DNA of 64,000 nt from Flavobacterium potami (GTDB lineage Bacteria; Bacteroidota; Bacteroidia; Flavobacteriales; Flavobacteriaceae). Both the position numbers and the translations under genes were made by a program. The stretch lies in assembly GCF_020026915.1 (NCBI RefSeq), contig NZ_JAINUY010000001.1, forward strand, positions 558,001-622,000, in the 5' to 3' direction. A model generated the notes under the pieces. It saw only the letters and a list, made by a program, of their open reading frames with translations. It ran no database searches and was not told the origin of the DNA. Shown in pieces: positions 26,711-34,925 of the stretch. Position 1 is the stretch's first letter; every line of letters starts with the position of its first letter.

Positions 26711-27676
26711 TTGAAACTAACAAGAGAAATTAAAACGGCTATATTAGTCATCGCATCGATTTTATTATTTATTTGGGGTTATAGTTTTTTAAAGGGTAGA
26801 GATCTTTTTACAAATTATAAAACCTTATATGTTCAATATGACAATGTTGAAGATTTATCACCATCGGCACCTGTTACACTAAACGGATTGGCAATTGGTA
26901 AAGTAAATAAAATCACAATAGACGAAGTAACAGGTAAATTACTAGTTGAACTTCAATTAAAAACAGATTTTCCAATTTCTAAAACAAGTACGGCATTTTT
27001 GTATTCTCCAAGTTTAATTGGTGGAAAACAAATCAAAATTGTTCCTAATTTAGCTGATAAAGAACTAGCAGAAGACGGACAGACTTTAGCGTCTAATGTT
27101 GAGCTGGGATTAACAGAATCTTTAGGAGGTAAAATTGAACCAATTCAGCAAAAATTGGATAAAATGCTTGTGAATATTGATGTTCTGGTTACAGGATTAA
27201 ACAATACTTTAGATAAACAGACACAAGAAAATCTTAAGAAAACAATCGCTGAGTTGAGTCAGACAATGGAACAATTTCACAGAGCTTCGGGTAGTCTTAA
27301 CACTATTTTGGATACTAATAAAGGACAGATTAATAGTGTTGTAACAAACTTGAATAAAATGTCAGGTAATTTCAATAAAATATCTGATTCTTTAAACAAA
27401 GCTGATTTAGGAAAAACGGTTCGTAATTTAAATCAAGCCTTAGCAAAAGTTGATGGTTTAATGGCTAACTTAAATTCTGGAAAAGGTACGGCAGGAAAAT
27501 TATTAAATGACGATGCTCTTTATAATAATTTAGCTAAGACTTCAAAAGAACTTGAGTTGTTGTTGCAAGATGTTCGTTTATATCCAACACGTTATGTAAA
27601 TGTTTCTCTGTTTGGAAAGAAAAACAAGCCTTATAAAGCACCAGAAGAAGAAACAAATTCAACTGATAAAAAATAA
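26711..27676 (+). CDS. MlaD/MCE-family lipid-transport protein
   Basis: A 321-aa inner-membrane-anchored periplasmic protein. The start is TTG at 26711, the only plausible start, giving MKLTREIKTAILVIASILL with a transmembrane helix at residues 8-25. The MCE domain (about 38-115) contains NVEDLSPSAPVTLNGLAIGKV, and a long helical/coiled C-terminal region (about 140-290) follows. It would bind phospholipids as part of an Mla-like ABC system; the ATPase and permease are not in this window. A charged tail ends the protein. The next gene starts 6 bases later, so they are co-transcribed. Confidence 0.9.
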   Translation: MKLTREIKTAILVIASILLFIWGYSFLKGRDLFTNYKTLYVQYDNVEDLSPSAPVTLNGLAIGKVNKITIDEVTGKLLVELQLKTDFPISKTSTAFLYSPSLIGGKQIKIVPNLADKELAEDGQTLASNVELGLTESLGGKIEPIQQKLDKMLVNIDVLVTGLNNTLDKQTQENLKKTIAELSQTMEQFHRASGSLNTILDTNKGQINSVVTNLNKMSGNFNKISDSLNKADLGKTVRNLNQALAKVDGLMANLNSGKGTAGKLLNDDALYNNLAKTSKELELLLQDVRLYPTRYVNVSLFGKKNKPYKAPEEETNSTDKK

Positions 27677-27682
27677 TTGTAA

Positions 27683-29017
27683 ATGAGTTATTTAGATAAT
27701 ATTTTATTTGCCATACTTCTTGTAATTGGTTTCGGTTTTTTTGCAGCGAGCGTAAAAAAAATCATCCGAAACATTAATTTGGGAGTAGATGTAGATCGAA
27801 AAGATAATCCTAAAGCTCGTTGGAAAAACATGGCATTGATTGCTCTTGGGCAGTCAAAAATGGTGAGACGACCTGTTGCCGGAATCCTTCATATCTTTGT
27901 ATATGTAGGTTTTATAATTATTAATATAGAATTACTGGAAATCATTATTGATGGACTTTTTGGTACACATAGAATTTTTGCGCCGTATTTAGGTGTGGTT
28001 TATGATGTATTAATTGCTTCATTTGAAATACTGGCTATTTTGGTAATAGTTGCGGTTACTGTTTTCTGGATCAGAAGAAATGTAGTCAGATTAAAACGTT
28101 TTATAAATTCTGATTTGAATGGGTTTCCAAAAAGCGATGCCAATTACATTTTGTATTTCGAAACAGTTCTGATGATTTTGTTTTTATTGATGAATGCTTC
28201 AGATTATCATTTGCAAAATGTTCCTGGAGGTGTTTTTCATAAAGCAGGAAGTTTTCCGATAAGTCAATTTATAGCGCCGATTTTTAATGGAATTTCAAAT
28301 GAATCGGTTGTGCTTTTATTTGAAGTTTTCTGGTGGTTGCATATTGCTGGTATTTTAGTTTTTATGAACTACTTGTATTTTTCAAAGCACTTGCATATTC
28401 TATTGGCTTTCCCAAATACATATTTTGCAAATTTGCAGCCTGAAGGGCAATTTGATAATTTAGAATCTGTTACAAAAGAGGTAAAATTAATGATGGATCC
28501 AAATGCAGATCCGTTTGCTGCAGCACCACCTGCAGATGAAAATGCCGCACCTGCTAAATTTGGAGCAAGTGATGTTCATGATTTAAATTGGGTTCAGTTA
28601 TTAAACGCTTATACTTGTACAGAATGCGGTCGTTGTACTTCATCTTGTCCAGCGAATCAAACGGGCAAAAAACTGTCTCCACGTAAAATTATGATGGACA
28701 CGAGAGATCGTTTGACTGAGGTTGGAAAGAATATTGATGCTAATAAAGGTGTTTTTGTTCCAGACAACAAATCACTTTTAAACGATTATATCACTCCAGA
28801 AGAATTATGGGCTTGTACGTCTTGTAATGCTTGTGTGGAAGAATGTCCAGTAAATATTAGTCCGTTATCCATTATTATGGATATGCGTCGTTATTTGGTA
28901 ATGGAGCAAAGTGCTGCGCCAATGTCATTAAATGCCATGATGACTAATATTGAAAATAACGGTGCTCCTTGGCAGTACAGTCAGCAAGACCGTTTGAATT
29001 GGAAAAACGAGAATTAA
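27683..29017 (+). CDS. Membrane heterodisulfide-reductase-like Fe-S oxidoreductase
   Basis: A 444-aa protein with an N-terminal membrane region of about five helices (residues 5-25, 66-90, 100-130, 155-172, 208-240) and a C-terminal cytoplasmic ferredoxin-like domain. Two [4Fe-4S] motifs are complete: Cys312, 315, 318 and 322 in CTECGRCTSSCP, and Cys378, 381, 384 and 388 in CTSCNACVEECP. The arrangement is that of NarI-like plus HdrC-like respiratory proteins feeding electrons to or from quinone. Its partner is the CCG-domain protein just downstream. Electron donor and acceptor are unknown. An Ala/Pro linker (residues 278-292) joins the two halves. Confidence 0.9.
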   Translation: MSYLDNILFAILLVIGFGFFAASVKKIIRNINLGVDVDRKDNPKARWKNMALIALGQSKMVRRPVAGILHIFVYVGFIIINIELLEIIIDGLFGTHRIFAPYLGVVYDVLIASFEILAILVIVAVTVFWIRRNVVRLKRFINSDLNGFPKSDANYILYFETVLMILFLLMNASDYHLQNVPGGVFHKAGSFPISQFIAPIFNGISNESVVLLFEVFWWLHIAGILVFMNYLYFSKHLHILLAFPNTYFANLQPEGQFDNLESVTKEVKLMMDPNADPFAAAPPADENAAPAKFGASDVHDLNWVQLLNAYTCTECGRCTSSCPANQTGKKLSPRKIMMDTRDRLTEVGKNIDANKGVFVPDNKSLLNDYITPEELWACTSCNACVEECPVNISPLSIIMDMRRYLVMEQSAAPMSLNAMMTNIENNGAPWQYSQQDRLNWKNEN

Positions 29018-29024
29018 AATTTAT

Positions 29025-29127
29025 CGTTTAATCGGTTAGTTCTTTAACCGTTTAATCGATTTAAGTAATATTTCGGTTTTTTAGAATTGTCAATTAGTTT
29101 TAATAATTCAACGATTACCGATTAAAC
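29025..29127. repeat. Intergenic inverted and direct repeat
   Basis: CGTTTAATCGGT at 29025-29036 recurs directly as CGTTTAATCG at 29049-29058 and inverted as ACCGATTAAAC at 29117-29127. CGGTTA / TAACCG (29033-29038, 29045-29050) form a small hairpin. It lies between the two Fe-S genes. Confidence 0.75.
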
Positions 29128-29138
29128 AAGTGAGAGAA

Positions 29139-29930
29139 ATGTCAGAAAGTTTAGTAGTGCCAACAATGGCAGAAATGCTTGCCGAAGGGAAACAACCAGA
29201 AGTTTTGTTTTGGGTAGGTTGTGCAGGAAGTTTTGATGATAGAGCAAAAAAAATTACTAAAGCGTTTGTACGAATCTTAAATCGTACCAATGTTTCTTTT
29301 GCGGTTTTAGGTACAGAAGAGAGTTGTACTGGTGATCCTGCGAAAAGAGCTGGAAATGAATTTTTGTTTCAAATGCAAGCCATGATGAATATCGAGGTTT
29401 TGAATGCCTATGAAGCAAAAAAGATTGTTACTGCTTGTCCGCATTGTTTTAATACCTTAAAAAATGAATACCCAGAATTAGGAGGTAATTATGAGGTAAT
29501 TCATCATACAGAATTTTTGAAGTCATTAATTGATGATGGAAGATTAACTGTTGAAGGTGGACAATTTAAAGGAAAAAAAATTACTTTCCATGATCCTTGT
29601 TATTTAGGAAGAGCAAATAAGGTTTACGAAGCGCCAAGAGATTTAATTGAAAAATTAGATGTTGAATTGGTAGAAATGAAGCGTTCTAAAGCAAATGGAT
29701 TGTGTTGTGGAGCAGGTGGGGCGCAAATGTTTAAAGATGCCGAACCAGGAAACAAAGAAGTAAATGTACTTCGTACAGAAGATGCTTTGGAGGTAAAACC
29801 AGATATAATTGCAGCAGGTTGTCCGTTCTGTAATACCATGTTGACAGATGGAATTAAACATGCACACAAAGAAGGAGAAGTTAAAGTGATGGATGTTGCG
29901 GAGTTGATAGCTAATGCGCAAGATTTGTAA
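29139..29930 (+). CDS. CCG-domain Fe-S protein (HdrB-like)
   Basis: A 263-aa cytoplasmic protein with two cysteine-rich CCG domains. In the first, Cys28 (WVGCAGSF), Cys63, Cys100 and Cys103 (ACPHCFNTL). In the second, Cys154 (HDPCYLGR), Cys189-Cys190 (LCCGAGGAQ), Cys228 and Cys231 (GCPFCNTML). Such domains bind an unusual Fe-S cluster and handle thiol/disulfide chemistry in heterodisulfide reductase, glycolate, lactate and glycerol-3-phosphate oxidation. The ATG at 29139 is preferred over a GTG at 29130. It is almost certainly the partner of the membrane Fe-S protein upstream. Confidence 0.9.
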   Translation: MSESLVVPTMAEMLAEGKQPEVLFWVGCAGSFDDRAKKITKAFVRILNRTNVSFAVLGTEESCTGDPAKRAGNEFLFQMQAMMNIEVLNAYEAKKIVTACPHCFNTLKNEYPELGGNYEVIHHTEFLKSLIDDGRLTVEGGQFKGKKITFHDPCYLGRANKVYEAPRDLIEKLDVELVEMKRSKANGLCCGAGGAQMFKDAEPGNKEVNVLRTEDALEVKPDIIAAGCPFCNTMLTDGIKHAHKEGEVKVMDVAELIANAQDL

Positions 29931-30011
29931 TCTGTGGTTCTAAGGTACTAAGGTTCTGAGATGCTAAGTTTTTGAACTTGAAACCTGAAACCTTAAACCA
30001 TAAACCTGAAA
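29931..30011. repeat. Short degenerate intergenic repeats
   Basis: The stretch holds TCTAAGGTACTAAGGTTCTGAG and, after it, a different family of AAACCTGAAACCTTAAACC words. These are simple degenerate repeats between two same-strand genes with no coding potential. Confidence 0.6.
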
Positions 30012-30039
30012 CAAAAAAAATAAAAAACAAAATTTAAAA

Positions 30040-30522
30040 ATGTATATACCTTTTGAAAATTTACCAGGTGAATCTCGAGTTTGGATTTACCAATCGAACA
30101 GAAAGTTTTCTGAGGAAGAGTTTTCTGAAATAGAAACTGATTTAAAAGCTTTTGTAGAACAATGGGCAGCTCACGGAACAAGTTTGGAAGCTTCTTTTTT
30201 GTTGAAATACAATAGATTTATAATATTGGCTGTAAATCAAGATGTACAGGCAGCAACAGGATGTTCTATAGATAGTTCTGTAGAATTTATTCAAAGTCTT
30301 GAGAAAAAGTATAATGTTGATTTATTGGACAAAATGAATGTCACTTTTAAATTGGGTGAACATATAGCACACAAACCATTAATTGATTTCAAAAAGATGG
30401 TTAAAGACAAATCGGTTTCAGAGAATACGATTGTGTTTAATAATCTTGTAAACAATATTGAGGAATTTAATGAATCTTGGGAAGTTCCTGCCGCAGACAG
30501 CTGGCATAGCAGATTTTTCTAA
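30040..30522 (+). CDS. Conserved Bacteroidota protein of unknown function
   Basis: A 160-aa soluble protein starting MYIPFENLPGESRVWIYQSN. I see no Walker A or B motif, so the ABC-transporter ATPase label sometimes attached to such proteins is not supported by its sequence. Residues 35-110 look like a folded alpha/beta domain with a Cys in ATGCSIDSS. It is the last gene of the collinear group after the CCG protein and is followed by a strong terminator, so it is part of that transcript, or has its own promoter within the repeat stretch. Confidence 0.8.
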   Translation: MYIPFENLPGESRVWIYQSNRKFSEEEFSEIETDLKAFVEQWAAHGTSLEASFLLKYNRFIILAVNQDVQAATGCSIDSSVEFIQSLEKKYNVDLLDKMNVTFKLGEHIAHKPLIDFKKMVKDKSVSENTIVFNNLVNNIEEFNESWEVPAADSWHSRFF

Positions 30523-30540
30523 TAGATTTTGATATATAAA

Positions 30541-30580
30541 AAAGAAAGGCGTAAAATTTAGATTTTACGCCTTTCTTTTT
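30541..30580 (+). terminator. Intrinsic terminator
   Basis: A perfect stem of 16 pairs (AAAGAAAGGCGTAAAA at 30541-30556 with its complement at 30563-30578) and a six-base loop, followed by T residues. It ends the group that begins at 25536. Confidence 0.9.
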
Positions 30581-30646
30581 GGTAGGATTTTGAATGTTAA
30601 TTCAGTATTATTGTTCTTTGAAATCTAAAAGTGTAATTCAGAATTT

Positions 30647-31294
30647 ATGAAAGAAGAAATTAAGATTGTTACGGCTATTTCTGCTAAGTCAAGTTTGAAG
30701 TGGTTGGTTATTATGATTATTGGAAATATATTTACGTTAATCTGTTTTTTAATTATTCTTTTCCAAAATGGCAGTTTTGCTGGAGGAGGTCATGGAAATA
30801 TCTACGCATTTTTGTCGGGTTTGTTTTTGAATAATATTTGTGGATTCATCTTAATTGCTGGAGCTCCAATTTTTGCTATCCTGTATTTTTTGATTGCCAA
30901 TAAAGCTGCTATTCAGCAAATGATATATTTGACTTGGAAAAATAAAGGATTTGCAGATTTTGTTAATTCTAAAGTTGTTGTATTGGTTGATAAATTGGCT
31001 AGTTCGAAAAATTGGACAGGAACAATTTCTAATGCAGCGATGTTGAAACTGCAGCTTTTAGAAGCGAATAGAAATGATAAAGAAAGTTCAAAAATTAAAA
31101 AGAAGGTAATTGGGTATTTATTCAGAAAAATTAATCTAGATGACATTGATTTTTCGAATAAGGAATTGAAATTGTCAGAAGTGATCTCGATAAAATTGAA
31201 TCAGTTTATTTCTGAAGCAGTAGAACCTTCATTGTTGTTTTTCTGGCTTTTGTTATTGTTTCAGGTTGTTTTGTTTATTGCTGCACAGTTTTAG
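30647..31294 (+). CDS. Unknown inner-membrane protein
   Basis: A 215-aa protein with hydrophobic segments near residues 19-40, 58-86 and 196-214, the last running to the C-terminus. The central part (100-190) is soluble and basic. It should sit in the inner membrane with a cytoplasmic or periplasmic loop domain. No family is recognised. It lies between a terminator and a structured RNA-like element, so it is probably monocistronic. Confidence 0.75.
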   Translation: MKEEIKIVTAISAKSSLKWLVIMIIGNIFTLICFLIILFQNGSFAGGGHGNIYAFLSGLFLNNICGFILIAGAPIFAILYFLIANKAAIQQMIYLTWKNKGFADFVNSKVVVLVDKLASSKNWTGTISNAAMLKLQLLEANRNDKESSKIKKKVIGYLFRKINLDDIDFSNKELKLSEVISIKLNQFISEAVEPSLLFFWLLLLFQVVLFIAAQF

Positions 31295-31324
31295 GGTTTT
31301 GATTTTTTGAAAACGAAAACGTCT

Positions 31325-31400
31325 AATCTAGCCCCGATTGGAGTGATATCCTTTTGTGCCGGTGTTCGGCATAAAAGATATAACGGAAAGCGGGACAACT
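31325..31400 (+). ncRNA. Structured RNA, probably flavo-1-type
   Basis: An inner hairpin ATATCCTTTTGTGCCG / CGGCATAAAAGATAT (31346-31361 and 31367-31381) has only one bulged C and a G-U pair. It is enclosed by CCCG (about 31333-31336) and CGGG (31391-31394), with conserved-looking AGCCCCGAT and GGAAAGCGGGAC ends. This arrangement resembles the flavo-1 RNA described in Flavobacteria; I could not compare it with the family model. It lies downstream of the membrane-protein gene and upstream of bshA. Confidence 0.55.
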
Positions 31401-31536
31401 CGTCTTTTGTGTGATTAATTGTGTGCTTCTTAAAATATTTATCAACCGGAATTAATCTAATTTTGTCAAAAATCTAACAATTTAAAAGCAGGATTAAACG
31501 TGATTTTGAGTATTTTCGTAGAATTAAATTTAATCC

Positions 31537-32682
31537 ATGAAAATAGCAATTGTTTGTTATCCTACTTTTGGAGGTAGTGGTGTGGTAGCCACAGAGTTAG
31601 GTCTCGAGTTAGCCAGAAGAGGACACGAAATACATTTTATTACATACAGTCAGCCGGTGAGGTTGGCACTTTTAAATCCGAATGTTCATTATCACGAAGT
31701 AAATGTTCCGGAATATCCATTGTTTCATTATCAGCCTTATGAATTAGCTTTGTCGAGCAAGTTGGTCGATATGGTTAAGTTGTACAAAATAGAGCTTCTT
31801 CACGTACATTATGCTATTCCACACGCTTATGCAGGATATATGGCAAAGCAGATGTTGAAAAACGAAGGAATTAATCTTCCAATGATTACGACACTTCACG
31901 GTACCGATATTACACTTGTTGGAAATCATCCGTTTTATAAGCCGGCGGTAACATTTAGTATCAATAAATCTGATTATGTGACTTCGGTTTCACAAAGTTT
32001 GAAAGATGATACCTTGAAATTATTCAAAATAAAAAATAAAATTAAGGTCATTCCTAATTTTATCGAATTGGATAAAGTGAAAAAAGATCCTACTGCGCCT
32101 TGCCATCGTTATGTGATGGCGAATGAAAATGAGCGAATTATTACGCATATTAGTAACTTTAGAAAAGTAAAACGTATTCCGGATATTATTAAGATTTTCT
32201 ATAATATTCAGAAAGAGATTCCAGCCAAATTAATGATGGTTGGTGATGGACCTGAGAAAGAAAAAGCAGAAATTTTATGCCAGGAATTAGGGATTTTAGA
32301 CAAAGTTATTTTCTTTGGAAACAGCCATGAGATTGATAAAATCTTATGCATGACCGATTTATTTTTACTGCCTTCTGAAACGGAAAGTTTTGGTTTGGCG
32401 GCATTAGAAGCAATGGCTTTAGGGGTTCCGGTTATATCGAGTAATTCAGGAGGTTTACCTGAAGTTAATTTTGATGGATTCTCTGGTTATTTAAGTAATG
32501 TTGGAAATGTTGAAGAAATGGCCGAAAATGCGTTGAAAATTTTAAAAGATGATGCCGTCTTGAGTCAGTTTAAGGCAAATGCTTTAGAAGTGGCAAGAAA
32601 GTTTGATATTAAAAACATTCTTCCAAAATATGAAGCATTATATCAAAAAGCGGTTGATGACTATAAATATGAAAAGCATTAA
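31537..32682 (+). CDS. bshA: N-acetyl-alpha-D-glucosaminyl L-malate synthase
   Basis: A 381-aa GT4 glycosyltransferase that joins UDP-GlcNAc to L-malate, the first step of bacillithiol synthesis. It starts MKIAIVCYPTFGGSGVVATE, the BshA hallmark with the Gly-rich loop. TTLHGTDITLVGN and the C-terminal donor site ESFGLAALEAMALGVPVIS follow. The length is typical. Bacillithiol is made by many Bacteroidota. The next gene, a small lipoprotein, starts 15 bases later and may share its transcript. BshB and BshC are not in the window. Confidence 0.95.
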   Translation: MKIAIVCYPTFGGSGVVATELGLELARRGHEIHFITYSQPVRLALLNPNVHYHEVNVPEYPLFHYQPYELALSSKLVDMVKLYKIELLHVHYAIPHAYAGYMAKQMLKNEGINLPMITTLHGTDITLVGNHPFYKPAVTFSINKSDYVTSVSQSLKDDTLKLFKIKNKIKVIPNFIELDKVKKDPTAPCHRYVMANENERIITHISNFRKVKRIPDIIKIFYNIQKEIPAKLMMVGDGPEKEKAEILCQELGILDKVIFFGNSHEIDKILCMTDLFLLPSETESFGLAALEAMALGVPVISSNSGGLPEVNFDGFSGYLSNVGNVEEMAENALKILKDDAVLSQFKANALEVARKFDIKNILPKYEALYQKAVDDYKYEKH

Positions 32683-32697
32683 TTAAAAATACAATAG

Positions 32698-33120
32698 ATG
32701 AAAAAAGTAATTTCTGTTTTAGCTGTTTTTGTTATGGTATCGTGCGGAGTGAAAAAGGTAGAAAGTTCAAATGCATTATATGAAGTTTTGACCAAACAAT
32801 CTGATGGTGGTGGGAATATCAAATTTTTCGAGATTTTAACAGAACCAAATGAGATTAAAATGCTGGAAAATGATCCGCTTTTAGCTGATAAAATGAAAGT
32901 TCCTAATGTTCACGATTATAATTATGTGATCCTGAATATGGGAGAGAAAAATACCAGCGGTTATTCTATTGATGTTGAAAATGTAGAAGAAACGGATAAG
33001 AATATTATCATTACGGTAAAAGAAAATAGTCCTGCAAAAGACGCTATGACAATGCAGGTAATTTCATATCCTTACACGGTGGTGAAGATTCATTCTAAAA
33101 AAGAAATTATTATAAAATAG
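32698..33120 (+). CDS. PrcB-type lipoprotein
   Basis: A 140-aa lipoprotein (signal residues 3-15, VSCG with Cys16). The C-terminal half fits the PrcB C-terminal fold: VILNMGEKNTSGYSIDVENV and PYTVVKIH near the end, with a Gly-Tyr-Ser motif. PrcB was named from a Treponema protease complex; here it is probably an envelope protein of unknown partner. It follows bshA at a short distance. An inverted repeat with a T-run begins 7 bases after its stop. Confidence 0.75.
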   Translation: MKKVISVLAVFVMVSCGVKKVESSNALYEVLTKQSDGGGNIKFFEILTEPNEIKMLENDPLLADKMKVPNVHDYNYVILNMGEKNTSGYSIDVENVEETDKNIIITVKENSPAKDAMTMQVISYPYTVVKIHSKKEIIIK

Positions 33121-33126
33121 AAGTTG

Positions 33127-33216
33127 GGCTTCGACTCCGCTTAGTCTGACATTGGTAGTGTCTTATTAAAAGATCTCAAAGTTTGTCTGGCTGAGCGAAG
33201 TTGAAGCCTTTTTTTT
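33127..33216 (+). repeat. Inverted repeat acting as a terminator
   Basis: A 25-base arm at 33127-33151 is complementary to 33184-33208 at 20 positions, with some mismatches being G-U compatible. Eight T residues follow (33209-33216). Words such as GCTTCGACTCCGCTTAG are typical of interspersed Flavobacterium repeats. Confidence 0.75.
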
Positions 33217-33236
33217 ACTGCTAAAATTTAATCATA

Positions 33237-33268
33237 AAAAAAACCTGTCGCTTTTAAACGACAGGTTT
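33237..33268 (-). terminator. Terminator of the small barrel gene
   Basis: The stem AAACCTGTCG / CGACAGGTTT (33241-33250 and 33259-33268) is followed in the minus direction by a long T-run. Confidence 0.85.
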
Positions 33269-33295
33269 CTTCTTACAATTATTTTTTATTTTTAT

Positions 33296-33793
33296 TTAGA
33301 ATCTAAATTTAACGCCTAAACCAACGTCAAATCCGAAATTGTCATCATCGTAATATCCTGAACCAATTTCTGGTCTTGCATCCAATGATAATGTTAATGG
33401 TACTTCTTTAAATCTATATTCGATACCAACATCTCCAGCTGCAAAAACGTAAGTTCCACTATCTTTGTATCTGTTATTGTTGAAACGGTAATCGTAATCC
33501 CAAGCGGCTAAACCTCCACCGACACCAGCGTACCAGTTAAAACCTCCATCAATATTCCAAACCCATTGGTAAAGAGCAACTCCTTTTACAGCATCTACAT
33601 CTCTACTGTTTCTCCAACCTAAATCAAATTCAAGTCTGTTTTTTTGGTTTAATCCTAATTGGTAAGATACTTCTCCTCCAAATCCGTTATTATCTCCTAG
33701 ACGTAATCCTAAGGCGTGTTTTGAAATTTCTTGTGATTGAGCTGAAAATGCCAAACCAAAAAGCATAATGGCAGATAATATTATTTTCTTCAT
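33296..33793 (-). CDS. Small outer-membrane beta-barrel protein
   Basis: A 165-aa protein with a signal peptide (residues 1-20, AQSQ). The mature part is a run of amphipathic strands with Gly and aromatic residues (RLEFDLGWRNSR, WYAGVGGGLAAWDY, GYYDDDNFGFDVGLGV) and ends in the aromatic residue of KFRF, as expected of a BAM-assembled 8-stranded barrel. Function is unknown. It has its own terminator and no close operon partner. Confidence 0.82.
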   Translation of the reverse strand: MKKIILSAIMLFGLAFSAQSQEISKHALGLRLGDNNGFGGEVSYQLGLNQKNRLEFDLGWRNSRDVDAVKGVALYQWVWNIDGGFNWYAGVGGGLAAWDYDYRFNNNRYKDSGTYVFAAGDVGIEYRFKEVPLTLSLDARPEIGSGYYDDDNFGFDVGLGVKFRF

Positions 33794-33915
33794 AAAATGG
33801 TTAAATTATTTTTTTTCAAATTTATGTTCGTTCTCCAATCAAGAACGTATAACATTATTAGAAATTGTTATATAATTCACATTTTTTGAATTTTTGAAAT
33901 CTAAATGTTAAAATA

Positions 33916-34737
33916 TTACTTTAAGATTATAGACGAAATCAGTTGTGAAGTCAAGATGTCTTCCATTTCAAAAAGATTTTCTTCTTCAACAAAATTGCTG
34001 GCTTTATAAGAAAATAATTTCCAACGTTTTTTGTGATATTCTAATGCTGTTAGATTTTCTACCCAATCTCCTGAGTTTAAATATAAGGTTGATCCGTATT
34101 TGTTTTCTTTGGTCATGATTTTTGGTTCATGAATGTGTCCGCAGATTACGTAATCGTAATTTTTTTCGATTGCTAGATCGGTTGCAGTTGTTTCGAAATC
34201 AGAAATAAATTTAACTGCTTTTTTAACGCTCGCCTTGATTTTTTTAGAAAATGAATAAGGTTCACGACCTAATTTTGCTAGACACCAATTTGCAAATCGG
34301 TTGATTAAAATAAGATAATCATAACCTAATCCGCCTAATTTAGCAATCCATTTTGAGTGCTGAACTGAGGCGTCAAATACGTCTCCATGAAAAATCCACG
34401 CTTTTTTGTCGTCTAATTCTAAAACTAATTTATCAACCAAAGCAAAATTTCCCATATTCATATCGCTGAATTTACGAAGTATTTCATCGTGATTTCCAGT
34501 AATATAATACACTTTTGTTCCTTTGGAAGCCATTCCGATGATACGCTGAATAACTCGTAAATGTGCTTTTGGAAAGTACGATTTACGAAACTGCCAAGCA
34601 TCAATTATATCACCATTTAAGACTAAGATTTTTGGTTTAATGCTTGAAAGATAGTTATTTAATTCTTTGGCGTGACTACCGTAAGTTCCCAAATGGACAT
34701 CAGAAAGAATGACCAATTCGACGTTTCTCTTTTTCAA
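33916..34737 (-). CDS. LpxH-like metallophosphoesterase
   Basis: A 273-aa calcineurin-like phosphoesterase of the UDP-2,3-diacylglucosamine diphosphatase type. Metal-binding motifs are in order: Asp13 and His15 in SDVHLG, GD at 42-43, GNHD at 81-84, His117 in HGD and His201/His203 in GHIHEP. It would cut UDP-2,3-diacylglucosamine to lipid X in lipid A synthesis, but related enzymes act on other nucleotides, so the assignment is moderate. It is divergent from aroC. Confidence 0.8.
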   Translation of the reverse strand: MKKRNVELVILSDVHLGTYGSHAKELNNYLSSIKPKILVLNGDIIDAWQFRKSYFPKAHLRVIQRIIGMASKGTKVYYITGNHDEILRKFSDMNMGNFALVDKLVLELDDKKAWIFHGDVFDASVQHSKWIAKLGGLGYDYLILINRFANWCLAKLGREPYSFSKKIKASVKKAVKFISDFETTATDLAIEKNYDYVICGHIHEPKIMTKENKYGSTLYLNSGDWVENLTALEYHKKRWKLFSYKASNFVEEENLFEMEDILTSQLISSIILK

Positions 34738-34901
34738 TTTTTCTTGATTTGAAGTTTTACAAATTAATGAAAATCTTGAGAATTTTATTTTATCAAAAGG
34801 TTACGAAAAAGAGGATAATTTTACCAAATTGTGATTTTTATTCCGTTTAATGTTTCGTTAATAATACCAGTTTTAAATTTTTTAATTTAATTCATAAAAC
34901 T

Positions 34902-34909
34902 TACATTTG
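34902..34909 (+). promoter_or_regulatory. Candidate -7 element of aroC
   Basis: TACATTTG fits TAxxTTTG and lies 17 bases before the aroC ATG. A TTG at the ideal distance is absent, so only the -7 is claimed. Confidence 0.4.
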
Positions 34910-34925
34910 CTCAAAACAAAACACA

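Noticed and set aside
30040..30522. ABC transporter ATPase
   Set aside because: No Walker A, Walker B or signature motif is present and the protein is only 160 residues.
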